A model generated the notes under the pieces. That model had not been told where the DNA came from, did not search any database, and saw only the letters and a list, made by a program, of their open reading frames with translations. Shown here one piece after another: positions 52,501-61,648 of a DNA stretch of 64,000 nt; positions within the stretch are counted from its first letter, which is position 1, and each line of letters starts with the position of its first letter. Origin of the DNA: Bacteroidota bacterium (GTDB lineage: Bacteria > Bacteroidota > Bacteroidia > NS11-12g > UBA955); the NCBI GenBank assembly GCA_030682255.1, contig JAUXOK010000010.1:1-64000 (forward strand), written 5' to 3'. The translations under genes were made by a program, and so were the position numbers.

Positions 52501-54930
52501 TTATTCACTGATGTATATTCGTTTAACCCTTTGTGATATAGATGTTAATATTTCATATGGGATGGTGTTTATTTGATCTGCGATACTTTCTATGCTAGTT
52601 TGCTTGCCAAATAACACCGCTTCATCGCCTTCAACACATTGAATATTTGATACATCGACCATGCACATATCCATACAAATATTCCCAAGTATTGGAGCTT
52701 TTTGACCGTTGATTGTAAATGCACCAACTTCGTTACTTAATTTTCTATTCAGACCATCAGCATATCCAACTGCGAGTACAGCTATTTTTCTTTCTTTATT
52801 AGTTATTGATTGTCTAGAATAACCAATGCTTTCATTAGCTTGAATAACTTTAATTTGTGAGATACTTGTCTTAAAAGAGAAAACAGGTTCAAGTTTATTT
52901 TTGAATAAACCAGTTGGGTCTATACCGTATAAGCCTATACCCAACCTAACCATTTCGAAATCCAATTGTTGAAATCTCAAAATTGCAGAAGTGTTACTGA
53001 TGTGTTTTATGCAAGTATATCCTAATGATGTTTCTATCTCATTAGCCATTTCTTTAAACTCAGAGAATTGTTTTTTTGTAAAATCGTCATGTTCAGGTTC
53101 ATCACTAGCCGAAAGATGAGAAAATATGCTAGCAACCTGCCATTTGGGAAGTTTTTGAAGTTGAAGTATTAATGTTGTAATATCAGTTTTCAAAAAGCCC
53201 AAACGGTGCATGCCTGTGTCTATTTCAATATGTATTTTTAGTGGAATATTTTGATATGTTTTGGCAAATTGATGAAGTTGATTCAAACTAAATATAACAG
53301 GTTCAAGTTGATACGGCTCAATTTTATCATCGTTTTCTTGGTCCATATTAAGCACCATGATGGGTGTTGTTATTCCTTTTTCTCTAAGTGCCACCCCTTC
53401 ATCCGTATAAGCTACTGCTAAATAATCAACTTTATTTTGTAACAGTTTTGCCATTTCGTATGTACCACTTCCATAAGCAAAGGCCTTAACCATAGCCATT
53501 ACTTTCATGCCTTTTGGTAAATGATTTTTAACTGTTTCTAAGTTTTTTAAAGCTGCTGTTAGATTTATTTCTAATAAACATCCATGTGATTGAAGTTCAA
53601 GTTTTTTAACGATTTTTTCAAAACTAAACTTTCTTGCACCTTTAATCAAAATACCCTCATTGGCAAAAGAATCTGAGTTAAATTTTTGCAAAAATTCAAG
53701 AGTTGTTTCATGAAATTCACGAATGATATCAATGTTTTCAAAAACATTTTGATTAGCCTTCATTGCCTTACCAATACCAATAAACCGATGAATGTTTTTT
53801 TCTTTTAAAAGGTTTGCAACTTCACGTGTTAATTCCAATGGATTTAAGCCACTTTGTTCAATATCAGATAAAATAACTGTGTTTTTAGAATGAAAATTTT
53901 GGCGTTTTAAAAATGATAAACCCGCACTCAAAGCATGTAAATCATTGCTGTATGAATCGTTAACTAATAAACAATTATTGATGCCTTTTTTTAATTCAAG
54001 GCGCATACTAATTGGGGATAATTGATTAAAAGCAGAGGCGTGAAATTGATTTAAATGCAAACATGTTAACCAACATAAACATGCATTTTCAATAGATACA
54101 TCATCAGTAAATGGAATAGTAATTTCAAATTTGTTATTTTGATATAAAGCAATCAGATGAGTGTAATGAGTATCAATCTGTTTATAAACAATATTTAAAT
54201 CTGCATTTATATTTTCAAAATCATACGTTTTGGCATTTTTAATAATTTCTTGATGCTTTAGATTGTAATGCATTAAGACTACTTTACAATTTTTAAATAA
54301 TTGATTTTTCTCTCTCAATTTAACATCTTCATTTTCAAAGCCTTCGTTATGAGCAGTTCCGAAATAAGTAAACACCCCAATGGAGGGAGCAATTATTGCC
54401 TCTAATTTTTCCATTTCATGAGGTAATGAAATTCCTGCTTCAAAAATGCCTAACTGATGATTTTCGTTTAATCCCCAAACACTTAATGGCACTCCAATCT
54501 GACTGTTATAGCTTTTGGGATTTATACAAACAGACATAAATGGAGCAAGTAATTGATTCAGCCATTCTTTTACGATAGTTTTGCCATTGCTACCAGTTAT
54601 GCCAATAATTGGAATATTGAATTTTTGTCGGTGATATGCTGCAAGCATTTGAAGAGCTTCTAATGTATTTTTTACTATAATAAAACTAGCATCAGAATAT
54701 GATTGGTAAACAAAGGTTTGATGAACAATAAACTGTCTTACACCTTTTGAATATAATTCTTGAACATACTGATGTCCATTATTAAATTTAGATTCTAAAG
54801 CAATAAACAATGTTTTTTCAGCATTGGTTAAATTTCTGCTATCTGTTAAAAGCAGAATTTCTCCGTGTTTATTTTCTCCTTCTAAAATGCCATTAGTGGC
54901 TTCTGCAATATCTTTTAGATTATAGTTCAA
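52501..54930 (-). CDS. murF-alr: Fused UDP-MurNAc-tripeptide:D-Ala-D-Ala ligase (MurF) and alanine racemase (Alr)
   Basis: This 809-residue fusion joins two steps of peptidoglycan precursor synthesis, an arrangement known in Bacteroidota. The MurF half (1-440) has the ATP loop GITGSNGKTIVKEW and NDSYSNDLHALSAGL. The Alr half (about 450-809) has the PLP lysine in MVKAFAYGSGTYEMA, HIEIDTGMHRLGF, HLSASDEPEHD and GYSRQSITNKE. The sequence FAYG replaces the usual DAYG after the lysine, as is common in this fused group. The start is TTG. The exported-protein gene upstream (54982-56061) reads the same way. Confidence 0.94.
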   Translation of the reverse strand: MNYNLKDIAEATNGILEGENKHGEILLLTDSRNLTNAEKTLFIALESKFNNGHQYVQELYSKGVRQFIVHQTFVYQSYSDASFIIVKNTLEALQMLAAYHRQKFNIPIIGITGSNGKTIVKEWLNQLLAPFMSVCINPKSYNSQIGVPLSVWGLNENHQLGIFEAGISLPHEMEKLEAIIAPSIGVFTYFGTAHNEGFENEDVKLREKNQLFKNCKVVLMHYNLKHQEIIKNAKTYDFENINADLNIVYKQIDTHYTHLIALYQNNKFEITIPFTDDVSIENACLCWLTCLHLNQFHASAFNQLSPISMRLELKKGINNCLLVNDSYSNDLHALSAGLSFLKRQNFHSKNTVILSDIEQSGLNPLELTREVANLLKEKNIHRFIGIGKAMKANQNVFENIDIIREFHETTLEFLQKFNSDSFANEGILIKGARKFSFEKIVKKLELQSHGCLLEINLTAALKNLETVKNHLPKGMKVMAMVKAFAYGSGTYEMAKLLQNKVDYLAVAYTDEGVALREKGITTPIMVLNMDQENDDKIEPYQLEPVIFSLNQLHQFAKTYQNIPLKIHIEIDTGMHRLGFLKTDITTLILQLQKLPKWQVASIFSHLSASDEPEHDDFTKKQFSEFKEMANEIETSLGYTCIKHISNTSAILRFQQLDFEMVRLGIGLYGIDPTGLFKNKLEPVFSFKTSISQIKVIQANESIGYSRQSITNKERKIAVLAVGYADGLNRKLSNEVGAFTINGQKAPILGNICMDMCMVDVSNIQCVEGDEAVLFGKQTSIESIADQINTIPYEILTSISQRVKRIYISE

Positions 54931-54981
54931 CTCTACAAAGTTGAGAAATAAAATGATATTTCAGTTTATTTTTTTAAAATA

Positions 54982-56061
54982 TTAACTAAATGCCAAAAGA
55001 GTGATGTTAAAATATTGTCCATTTTTCTTTAGTTCATATACCTTATTTCCTTTTAATGCATAATAAGTATTGGGCAACCATTCATTGAGGGTAAACGAAG
55101 ATATTTTCTCGATTTTCATAGCAATATTAAATTCATATAACATAAGCTTTCGAGTCAAAGAATCATAGGTTAATAAAGTAGTTAATTGATTAAAATTATC
55201 TACTGCAAGCAAACTAGGATTTAAAGGCGCTTCTGATTTTTCTATTGCTTGATTATTAAGGTCTTGCTTAATTATTTGCTCTAAATATTCTTTTTCGGAT
55301 ATTGATATATCGACTCTTTTTTTAGTTTGAATATCTAATAAAAGTGTAAATGGAAATTGAGCAATATAAATATTTTGTTGGTGAAAAACTGATTTAAAAA
55401 TAGGTGAAGTCACATATCTTTGGTTTGCCATTATTTGTATATTGTATGGATAATTGTTGATTAATGGTTTAATGTGAAAAGTGTCTTTCCCCGCCTCCAA
55501 AAAGTGTTTTTTGGGGTTGAGATGATAAGCCTGTAAATATAATTGTTTTGAATAATCTATTAACCATAATTTACCATCATTAAACGTTAATCCATTAATG
55601 ATATTGTTAACTTCATTTATGTTATATTTGGGTTTAATATAAAAATTAAGATAATTTAAATCTTGATCGAACTCAATTAAGGCATAAAAAACTTCTGCAT
55701 ATTGAATATATTTTTTTTCATATTGAAGCAATGCAAATAAATGACCATTTTGAAAACCTAGATTTACAAAAATAGCACTTCTTTGAATGGCTTTTTTGCA
55801 ATTTAATTTTGTGGAATCATCCCAAGATTTTTGTCTGTTGATTGTGTAATTATAAATACTGTCTAAAATGTATGTATGCTCTTTTAAATGAAATTGATTT
55901 TCAACATCATTATTAGTAATTGATTGTTTAAAAATGTTTCTCATATTCATATGATATACATATTGACTTTCAATAAGAACAGAGTTATTTTTTTGAAAAG
56001 GCATCTGACCGTATGATTGATTTAGAGAAAATAATAAAATTATCAAGTATTTATGATTCAT
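54982..56061 (-). CDS. Exported protein, paralog of the 32352-33422 product
   Basis: This 359-residue protein has a signal peptide (MNHKYLIILLFSLNQSYG before Q). The longer frame begins at a TTG at 56073; the ATG at 56061 gives a clean signal. In order, segments such as LFALLQYEKKYIQY, LWLIDYSKQLYL, YIAQFPFTLLLDI and NKVYELKKNG parallel the protein at 32352-33422, suggesting a divergent family with repeated strands, possibly propeller-like. The function is unknown. It precedes murF-alr by 51 bp and diverges from the type I secretion-like operon. Confidence 0.65.
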   Translation of the reverse strand: MNHKYLIILLFSLNQSYGQMPFQKNNSVLIESQYVYHMNMRNIFKQSITNNDVENQFHLKEHTYILDSIYNYTINRQKSWDDSTKLNCKKAIQRSAIFVNLGFQNGHLFALLQYEKKYIQYAEVFYALIEFDQDLNYLNFYIKPKYNINEVNNIINGLTFNDGKLWLIDYSKQLYLQAYHLNPKKHFLEAGKDTFHIKPLINNYPYNIQIMANQRYVTSPIFKSVFHQQNIYIAQFPFTLLLDIQTKKRVDISISEKEYLEQIIKQDLNNQAIEKSEAPLNPSLLAVDNFNQLTTLLTYDSLTRKLMLYEFNIAMKIEKISSFTLNEWLPNTYYALKGNKVYELKKNGQYFNITLLAFS

Positions 56062-56196
56062 ATTTCTAGACAACGATAAAAACTAATTTTTATTATATTT
56101 TACTAAATAACAGTTTGTTGAAACTATAAATCCTTGTATTTTTGTCGATAATAAAATATTTTAAACTAAAATTATCTATAATCGTTTCAAATAGAA

Positions 56197-56204
56197 TATT
56201 TTTG
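56197..56204 (+). promoter_or_regulatory. -7 element (TATTTTTG) of the type I secretion-like operon
   Basis: An exact TAnnTTTG match ending 13 bases before the ATG at 56218. Confidence 0.55.
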
Positions 56205-56217
56205 CAATTATATATAT

Positions 56218-57948
56218 ATGGCAATCGATGCAAACCTTATAAGCTACTTATTACCTATTAAAAAGTTCTATACTTTGCTGAAACCTAGCAGAAAAGATGT
56301 TTTCCTGTTATATGGTTACGCTGTCTTTTCAGGTTTAATCAATTTATCTTTGCCTTTAGGTATTCAGTCGATTGTTGGTTTTATTATGGGTGCCCAAATG
56401 TCTTTTTCTCTTTATTTGTTGATTGCACTCGTTTTATTAGGGATGTTTTTCTCTGGATTTTTGCAAATTATGCAAATGTGGTTGTCGGAGTCTATTCAAC
56501 AAAGGATTTTTGTTAAAACTGCTTTCGATTTTGCAGATAGAATTCCAAAGTTTAAAAATGAAAACTTATTAAAAAAATATTTACCTGAGGTTGTCAATAA
56601 ATTCTTTGACTCAGTAGCAATTCAAAAAGGTATTAATAAAATTTTAATTGATTTTACTTCTGCTATTTTTCAAGTGTTTTTTGGGTTATTATTACTTTCT
56701 TTTTACCATCCATTTTTTGTCTTTTTTGGTTTATTTTTGGTTTTATTTTTAGTTGTTTTGATAAGAATTACTTTTCCTGCCGGACTCAAAACTAGTATTC
56801 AAGAATCTAACATGAAATACAAAGTTGTGTTTTGGTTGGAAGAAATTGCAAGAAATCAAAAGTTATTTAAAATTAATAAACAAGGTAATCTGCCAATCAA
56901 GAAAACTGACTATGTGGTTTCAAAATGGATAGGCGAAAGAAAAGAACACTTTAAGGTTTTGGTTCAACAGTATTGGTTTTTAGTAGGTTTTAAGTTGCTT
57001 GTAACAGGAGGTCTTTTAATCATTGGTACAAACTTAATATTTACAGAACAAATTAATATTGGTCAATTCATTGCATCAGAAATTATAATTATCTTGGTTA
57101 TTAATGCAGTTGAAAAACTTATCATGAGTCTTGAAGCTATTTATGATGTTGCAACAAGTGCAGAAAAATTAGACCAAGCTTTGTCTATAGAAACAGACAA
57201 GGAAACAGGTCAGCCAATAGATATCAAAAACAACAAAATAGATATATCAATTCAGAACCTGAGTGTTAAATCCAAATTATACAATGTCAATATCTTAGAA
57301 AATATTGATCTCGATATTCAAAGTGGCGAAAGAATTTGCATTGCAGGCAAGGGTGGTTCAGGAAAAACTACATTAGCAACAGTGATTACAGGATTGATAA
57401 ATGAATATGATGGAAATATATTGTATAATAATGTTCCTCTAAATAAAATTCAACTGAAAGATTTTTATCAATATGTTTCAGCCGATTTTAACAATAATAA
57501 TATTTTCCATGGTACAATCATAGAAAACCTGACTCTAGGTAGCGAAAACATTTCTAAACAAGAGATTAAGGATGCATTAGAAAAATGTAATTTATCAACC
57601 TTCGTTAATAATTTACCGGAAGGTATTGATACAATTTTGTATCCCAATGATGAATTGCTTTCTTCTTCTGTTATCAAAAAAATGGAGGTTGCAAGGAATC
57701 TATTACTCAAACCCGCCATCATGATTGTTGAGGATTTTGAGGGATCGTTATCAAAAAGCGATGAAACGAAGTTGATGGATCTTTTGTTGGATAAAAGTAA
57801 TCATTGGACACTTATTTTTATAAGCAACAAAATTGAATTTGCGAAAAAATGTCAAAGACTCATTTTTATGGATAAAGGAAAAATATTATTGGACAACAAT
57901 TACGAACAAATCAAAAATAATGCAGAGATTATTGAAAACTTAATATAA
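56218..57948 (+). CDS. ABC transporter permease-ATPase with degenerate nucleotide-binding motifs
   Basis: This 576-residue half transporter is of the type I secretion/peptide-exporter type, without a C39 peptidase domain. Residues 1-310 are the membrane domain (LINLSLPLGIQSIVG, YHPFFVFFGLF). The ATPase domain keeps Walker A (GKGGSGKTTL), but other motifs deviate. The Q-loop reads VSADFNNNNIF without the glutamine. The signature is LSSSVIKKMEVARNL instead of LSGGQ. Walker B ends IMIVEDFEG with Glu-Asp in place of Asp-Glu. The H-loop histidine is replaced (FISNK). The operon with HlyD-like and TolC-like genes supports a role in export. Reduced or atypical ATPase activity is inferred. Confidence 0.85.
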   Translation: MAIDANLISYLLPIKKFYTLLKPSRKDVFLLYGYAVFSGLINLSLPLGIQSIVGFIMGAQMSFSLYLLIALVLLGMFFSGFLQIMQMWLSESIQQRIFVKTAFDFADRIPKFKNENLLKKYLPEVVNKFFDSVAIQKGINKILIDFTSAIFQVFFGLLLLSFYHPFFVFFGLFLVLFLVVLIRITFPAGLKTSIQESNMKYKVVFWLEEIARNQKLFKINKQGNLPIKKTDYVVSKWIGERKEHFKVLVQQYWFLVGFKLLVTGGLLIIGTNLIFTEQINIGQFIASEIIIILVINAVEKLIMSLEAIYDVATSAEKLDQALSIETDKETGQPIDIKNNKIDISIQNLSVKSKLYNVNILENIDLDIQSGERICIAGKGGSGKTTLATVITGLINEYDGNILYNNVPLNKIQLKDFYQYVSADFNNNNIFHGTIIENLTLGSENISKQEIKDALEKCNLSTFVNNLPEGIDTILYPNDELLSSSVIKKMEVARNLLLKPAIMIVEDFEGSLSKSDETKLMDLLLDKSNHWTLIFISNKIEFAKKCQRLIFMDKGKILLDNNYEQIKNNAEIIENLI

Positions 57949-57950
57949 AC

Positions 57951-59270
57951 ATGCCAATTCAACATTTACTGCTCAATAACAACTGCGAACACTTAATTAC
58001 TGTTCCAAAAACTGCCAGAAAATTAAGCAAGTTTATTTTGGGAACCTTTTTATTTTTTATTTTTATGTTATTCATGCCTTGGACTCAAAATATTAGAACA
58101 GAAGGTAAAGTTACAACCTTAACACCATACGATAGACCACAAGGTATACAAAGCATCATTGATGGTAGAATAGAACGTTGGTATGTCAAAGAAGGCGATT
58201 TGGTTAAAGCTGGTGATACCATCATTTACATTTCTGAGATAAAAGACCAATATTTTGATCCAAAATTGTTAGAAAGAACTAGAAGTCAGATTACAGCAAA
58301 ACAAGGAGCTATTAATTCCTATGAGGAAAAAATGAGGTTATTAAGTTCACAAGTAAGCACAGAAAAAATCAATCTTCAAAACAAATTAAGTCAGGCTAGA
58401 AATCGCGTTATTCAAAGCAGAAACACAGTAAGACAAGACAGTGCCGAACTTAAAGCCGCCATTGTGAATTATAAAATTGCCAAAGAACAATTGGATAGGG
58501 GTGAAAAATTATTTAAAGATGGATTGATTAGCTTAACGGCTTTGGAACAAAGACGAGCCAAAGAACAAGATGCCTCTGCAAAAGAAATAGTTGCATCGCA
58601 AAAATTATCCAACAGTTTAAATTCTAATTTCAACGCCATCATTGAACTCAATGCCATTGAAGCAGAATTTTTAAGTAAAATATATAAAATTGAATCTGAT
58701 ATTCAATCTACCAATTCAGACATGTTCAAAGCAGATGAAGAGCTAGCCAAACTCAACAATCAATATAGCAACTATGCCATCCGTAATGGCAATTATTTTT
58801 TATTGGCACCCAAGAGTGGTCAGATTGTAAAAATCAGGAAAGCAGGTATTGGAGAAACCATCAAGCAAGGGGAAGAAATAGCATCTATTACTTCAACAAA
58901 ACCTAATCTAGCAGTTGAATTGTATGTTAAACCAGTAGATTTACCCTTGTTACAAAAAGGCAATAAAGTGAGGATTATTTTTGACGGATGGCCCACCATT
59001 GTTTTCTCAGGTTGGCCCGGTGTTAGCCATGGTACATTTGGAGCAATTGTTCGAGTTATTGACAGTGATATTTCAGACAATGGCAAATACAGAATTCTAG
59101 TTGGTCCAGACCCTAAGGAAGCACCATGGCCCAATCAAATTCAAATAGGTGGAGGAGCCAGAGGCATTGCTTTATTGAAGAATGTGAAAATAGGTTACGA
59201 AATGTGGCGAAATCTAAATGGTTTTCCGCCTGATTTCTATAATTATGAAAAAGAAAAATCTAAAAAATAA
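57951..59270 (+). CDS. HlyD family secretion adaptor
   Basis: This 439-residue protein has one N-terminal membrane helix (FILGTFLFFIFMLFMPW). A lipoyl half follows (SIIDGRIERWYVKEGDLVKAGDTIIYIS), then a long coiled-coil hairpin (residues 105-270) and the second lipoyl half (LLAPKSGQIVKIRKAGIGETIKQGEEI), then a beta-barrel domain. It bridges the ABC protein (2-bp gap) and the TolC-like channel, whose start lies inside the end of this gene. The coil is long, as in type I secretion adaptors rather than efflux adaptors. Confidence 0.9.
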   Translation: MPIQHLLLNNNCEHLITVPKTARKLSKFILGTFLFFIFMLFMPWTQNIRTEGKVTTLTPYDRPQGIQSIIDGRIERWYVKEGDLVKAGDTIIYISEIKDQYFDPKLLERTRSQITAKQGAINSYEEKMRLLSSQVSTEKINLQNKLSQARNRVIQSRNTVRQDSAELKAAIVNYKIAKEQLDRGEKLFKDGLISLTALEQRRAKEQDASAKEIVASQKLSNSLNSNFNAIIELNAIEAEFLSKIYKIESDIQSTNSDMFKADEELAKLNNQYSNYAIRNGNYFLLAPKSGQIVKIRKAGIGETIKQGEEIASITSTKPNLAVELYVKPVDLPLLQKGNKVRIIFDGWPTIVFSGWPGVSHGTFGAIVRVIDSDISDNGKYRILVGPDPKEAPWPNQIQIGGGARGIALLKNVKIGYEMWRNLNGFPPDFYNYEKEKSKK

Positions 59271-60693
59271 GCTGTTAACTATTGTATTCATGCTCTTGAG
59301 TATTGCCTCAAAAGCTGACACTACTTATATTTTTACCCTTAATGAATTTTTAGCTTCTGTTGTCAAATTTCATCCAATAGCCAAACAAGCAGGTTTATTA
59401 AATTTAAAAGCTGATGCCAATTTGATGATGGCAAGAGGCAATTTCGACCCTAATCTTTCTGGTACTTATGATGCCAAAACCTTTGATAACAAGAATTACT
59501 GGCAACAATTACTCACAGAAATCAGTATTCCAACTTGGTATGGTCTACAACCTAAAATTGGTTATGAATTGAACGAGGGTATTAGGGAATCCGACAATTC
59601 TTTTAGGTATTTGGGCAACGAAAACGTTAATCTTCCAAATGGTTTGCTCTATGCAGGCGTGAAAGCGAGTTTGGGTTCGGGTTTGGTTTTAGATGAAAGA
59701 AGAAGTATTTTAAAACAAGCCAAATTATTATTAGCACAAAACGAATTCGACCGTCAAAATGCACTCAACGATTTGTTATTCGAAGCTTTTGATGCATACA
59801 ATGCTTGGTATTTATCTCACAATAAAATCAACGTCTTGTCTAATGCATTAGCAACTGGAAGTTTGCGATTAAACGCTATCAAAAGACTGGCCGAATTAGG
59901 TGATTTAGCGGGTATAGATACTGTTGAAACCTTAACACAAATTCAGATGTTTGAATTGATGCTTAACGATGCTAAAATAGAATTAACACATCAACAGTTT
60001 TGGCTCAATACTTTTTTGTGGGACGAAAACCAAAGTCCTATTTATTTAGAACCTAATATTAAACCCGAATCGCTCAAAAATAATTCTTTAAATGTTCAAG
60101 ACACTATTTTAAAATCAACCAATTTCAACGCTATTATCCAACAACACCCCAAGATAAAAAGCATCGTTTCTAAAACCGAACAATTGGACATTGAAGCTTT
60201 GTTAAAAACCAATAAATTACTCCCCAAACTAGACCTCAATTACAATATTTTATTAAATGATGCAACAAATAATCCCCCTTTGCAGTATGGCAATTATACG
60301 CAGAATTACAAATGGGGTGCAGAACTTAAAATTCCAATTTTTTTAAGAACCGAAAGAGCCAATTTAAATTTAACTAAACTCAAAATTCAAGAAACCGATT
60401 TGTATTTGGCTCAAACAGAAAACGAATTAAACAACAAAGCTATCAGCTATCAACAACAATTTGCTATCTTGCAACAACAGCTTGTTTTATCTCAAAAAAT
60501 GGTGAATAACTACCGTTTGTTGCTCAACAGTGAACAACAAAAATTTGATTTAGGAGAAAGTAGTATATTTTTACTCAACTCGCGCGAACAAAAACTATTT
60601 GAATCTGAATTAAAACTGATGGAATTAGAATATAAATATTTCAAAACATTATCAGCACTTAAATGGAGTTTATCCCTTTGGGTAAATGGATAA
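59245..60693 (+). CDS. TolC family outer-membrane channel of the type I secretion-like operon
   Basis: The protein has about 482 residues with a signal peptide (LLTIVFMLLSIASKA). It opens TYIFTLNEFLASVVKFHPIAKQAGLLNLKADANLMMARGNFDP and closes with a second helical repeat (AELKIPIFLRTERANLNLTKLKIQETDLYLAQ). It overlaps the HlyD-like gene by 26 bases; the frame begins at 59218, but the ATG at 59245 starts the signal. It completes a three-part exporter. No cargo gene with a recognisable signal lies next to it. Confidence 0.88.
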   Translation: MKKKNLKNKLLTIVFMLLSIASKADTTYIFTLNEFLASVVKFHPIAKQAGLLNLKADANLMMARGNFDPNLSGTYDAKTFDNKNYWQQLLTEISIPTWYGLQPKIGYELNEGIRESDNSFRYLGNENVNLPNGLLYAGVKASLGSGLVLDERRSILKQAKLLLAQNEFDRQNALNDLLFEAFDAYNAWYLSHNKINVLSNALATGSLRLNAIKRLAELGDLAGIDTVETLTQIQMFELMLNDAKIELTHQQFWLNTFLWDENQSPIYLEPNIKPESLKNNSLNVQDTILKSTNFNAIIQQHPKIKSIVSKTEQLDIEALLKTNKLLPKLDLNYNILLNDATNNPPLQYGNYTQNYKWGAELKIPIFLRTERANLNLTKLKIQETDLYLAQTENELNNKAISYQQQFAILQQQLVLSQKMVNNYRLLLNSEQQKFDLGESSIFLLNSREQKLFESELKLMELEYKYFKTLSALKWSLSLWVNG

Positions 60694-60698
60694 GAACT

Positions 60699-61139
60699 AT
60701 GTCCTGCCAAATTCTTCCCTTCAAATCCCCACTTCAAATAGCATCCATTGCATTAAGAAGAAAAGTATTAAGAATACCCTTAGGTTTAGATTTTACAGAC
60801 CAAGAATTGGCAGAAGAAGACCAACAAATACACTTTGCGTATATTGTCAAGCAACAAGTTTTAGGTGTTTTATTGTTAAAACCCCAAGACGAGCAGATGT
60901 TGAAAATGAGACAAGTGGCAGTAGACCCAACCCAACAGGGGCAAGGTATAGGTAAAAGCATGGTAGCATTTTCTGAACAATGGGCAAAGGAAAATGGATT
61001 TAACACCATCGAACTCAATGCCAGAAAAACAGCAGTGCCATTTTATTTAAATTTAGCTTATCAAATAGAAGGCTCTGAATTTGAGGAAGTTGGAGTGCCA
61101 CATTATAAGATGGTTAAGAAACTATCAAGCATCGCATAG
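60699..61139 (+). CDS. GNAT family N-acetyltransferase
   Basis: This protein of about 146 residues has the acetyl-CoA loop VDPTQQGQGIGKSMVAFSEQWAKENGF (motif A, Q/R-x-x-G-x-G/A) and NARKTAVPFYLNLAYQIEGSEFEEVGVPHYKM near the C-terminus. The pattern fits the ElaA-like/YjcF group of GNAT proteins. The acceptor is unknown. It starts five bases after the TolC-like gene and may share its transcript. The ATG at 60699 is chosen over the longer frame that overlaps the TolC-like gene. Confidence 0.88.
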   Translation: MSCQILPFKSPLQIASIALRRKVLRIPLGLDFTDQELAEEDQQIHFAYIVKQQVLGVLLLKPQDEQMLKMRQVAVDPTQQGQGIGKSMVAFSEQWAKENGFNTIELNARKTAVPFYLNLAYQIEGSEFEEVGVPHYKMVKKLSSIA

Positions 61140-61181
61140 CATGCGTTTTGTTGGCAATAAGTTATAGAATATAAAAAACCA

Positions 61182-61364
61182 TTTGGGCGCCTTAGCCTCG
61201 CCCTCCGGGTTCGCTATCGCTCCGTACTCCACTGCGTTTCGCACCAGTCCCGAACGTTCGGGACTGCCTCAGGTCTTGGGGCGCATTCGTTTTGCTCTGA
61301 AACTCTAAAGATTTGCTTCAGATTGAACGATTTTTCAAAGGGGAATCATCCGCTTTGCGGATGA
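61182..61364. repeat. GC-rich structured element with two hairpins
   Basis: The stretch from 61182 to about 61300 is markedly richer in G and C than its surroundings. It contains the perfect 20-base palindrome AGTCCCGAACGTTCGGGACT (61246-61265), and downstream lies the hairpin TCATCCGC-ttt-GCGGATGA (61346-61364). Similar GC-rich intergenic blocks are common dispersed repeats in Bacteroidota. No coding frame is convincing. Confidence 0.5.
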
Positions 61365-61432
61365 CATATTTATAGAATAAAAACAAACAACGATGATGTA
61401 CAACCCGCCTAGGGCTGGTCGTACATCTCGAC

Positions 61433-61562
61433 ATTATATTATTTTGCTATAAATATGTGACCACCTCGTGGTCATTGAAACCATTGAGCCAACATCATAA
61501 AAAATGCCCACGGTTTCAACCGTAGGTTTTAGAATTCCGATACAAAACCAAACCGTTTTAAT
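61433..61562. repeat. REP-like palindrome cluster, copy B
   Basis: TGACCACCTCGTGGTCA (61458-61474) and CACGGTTTCAACCGTA (around 61510-61525), with the spacer and flanking AAACCAAACCG bases, match the reverse complement of 25268-25400. Confidence 0.7.
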
Positions 61563-61600
61563 GGATTTATAGTTGGAAGAGTTGTGCAACAGTTACCGAT

Positions 61601-61608
61601 GTTATGCC
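61601..61608. other. Half-site GTTATGCC at the end of cassette 1
   Basis: GTTATGCC, preceded by GTGCAACAGTTACCGAT, resembles the right end of the 62869-63002 palindrome. It lies 41 bases past the stop of the TSUP gene and may be the truncated outer boundary of a gene cassette. Confidence 0.45.
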
Positions 61609-61648
61609 TTCGCCCTTCTTTTTTGTCGTGTTTGTTGTTTGTCTGTCG

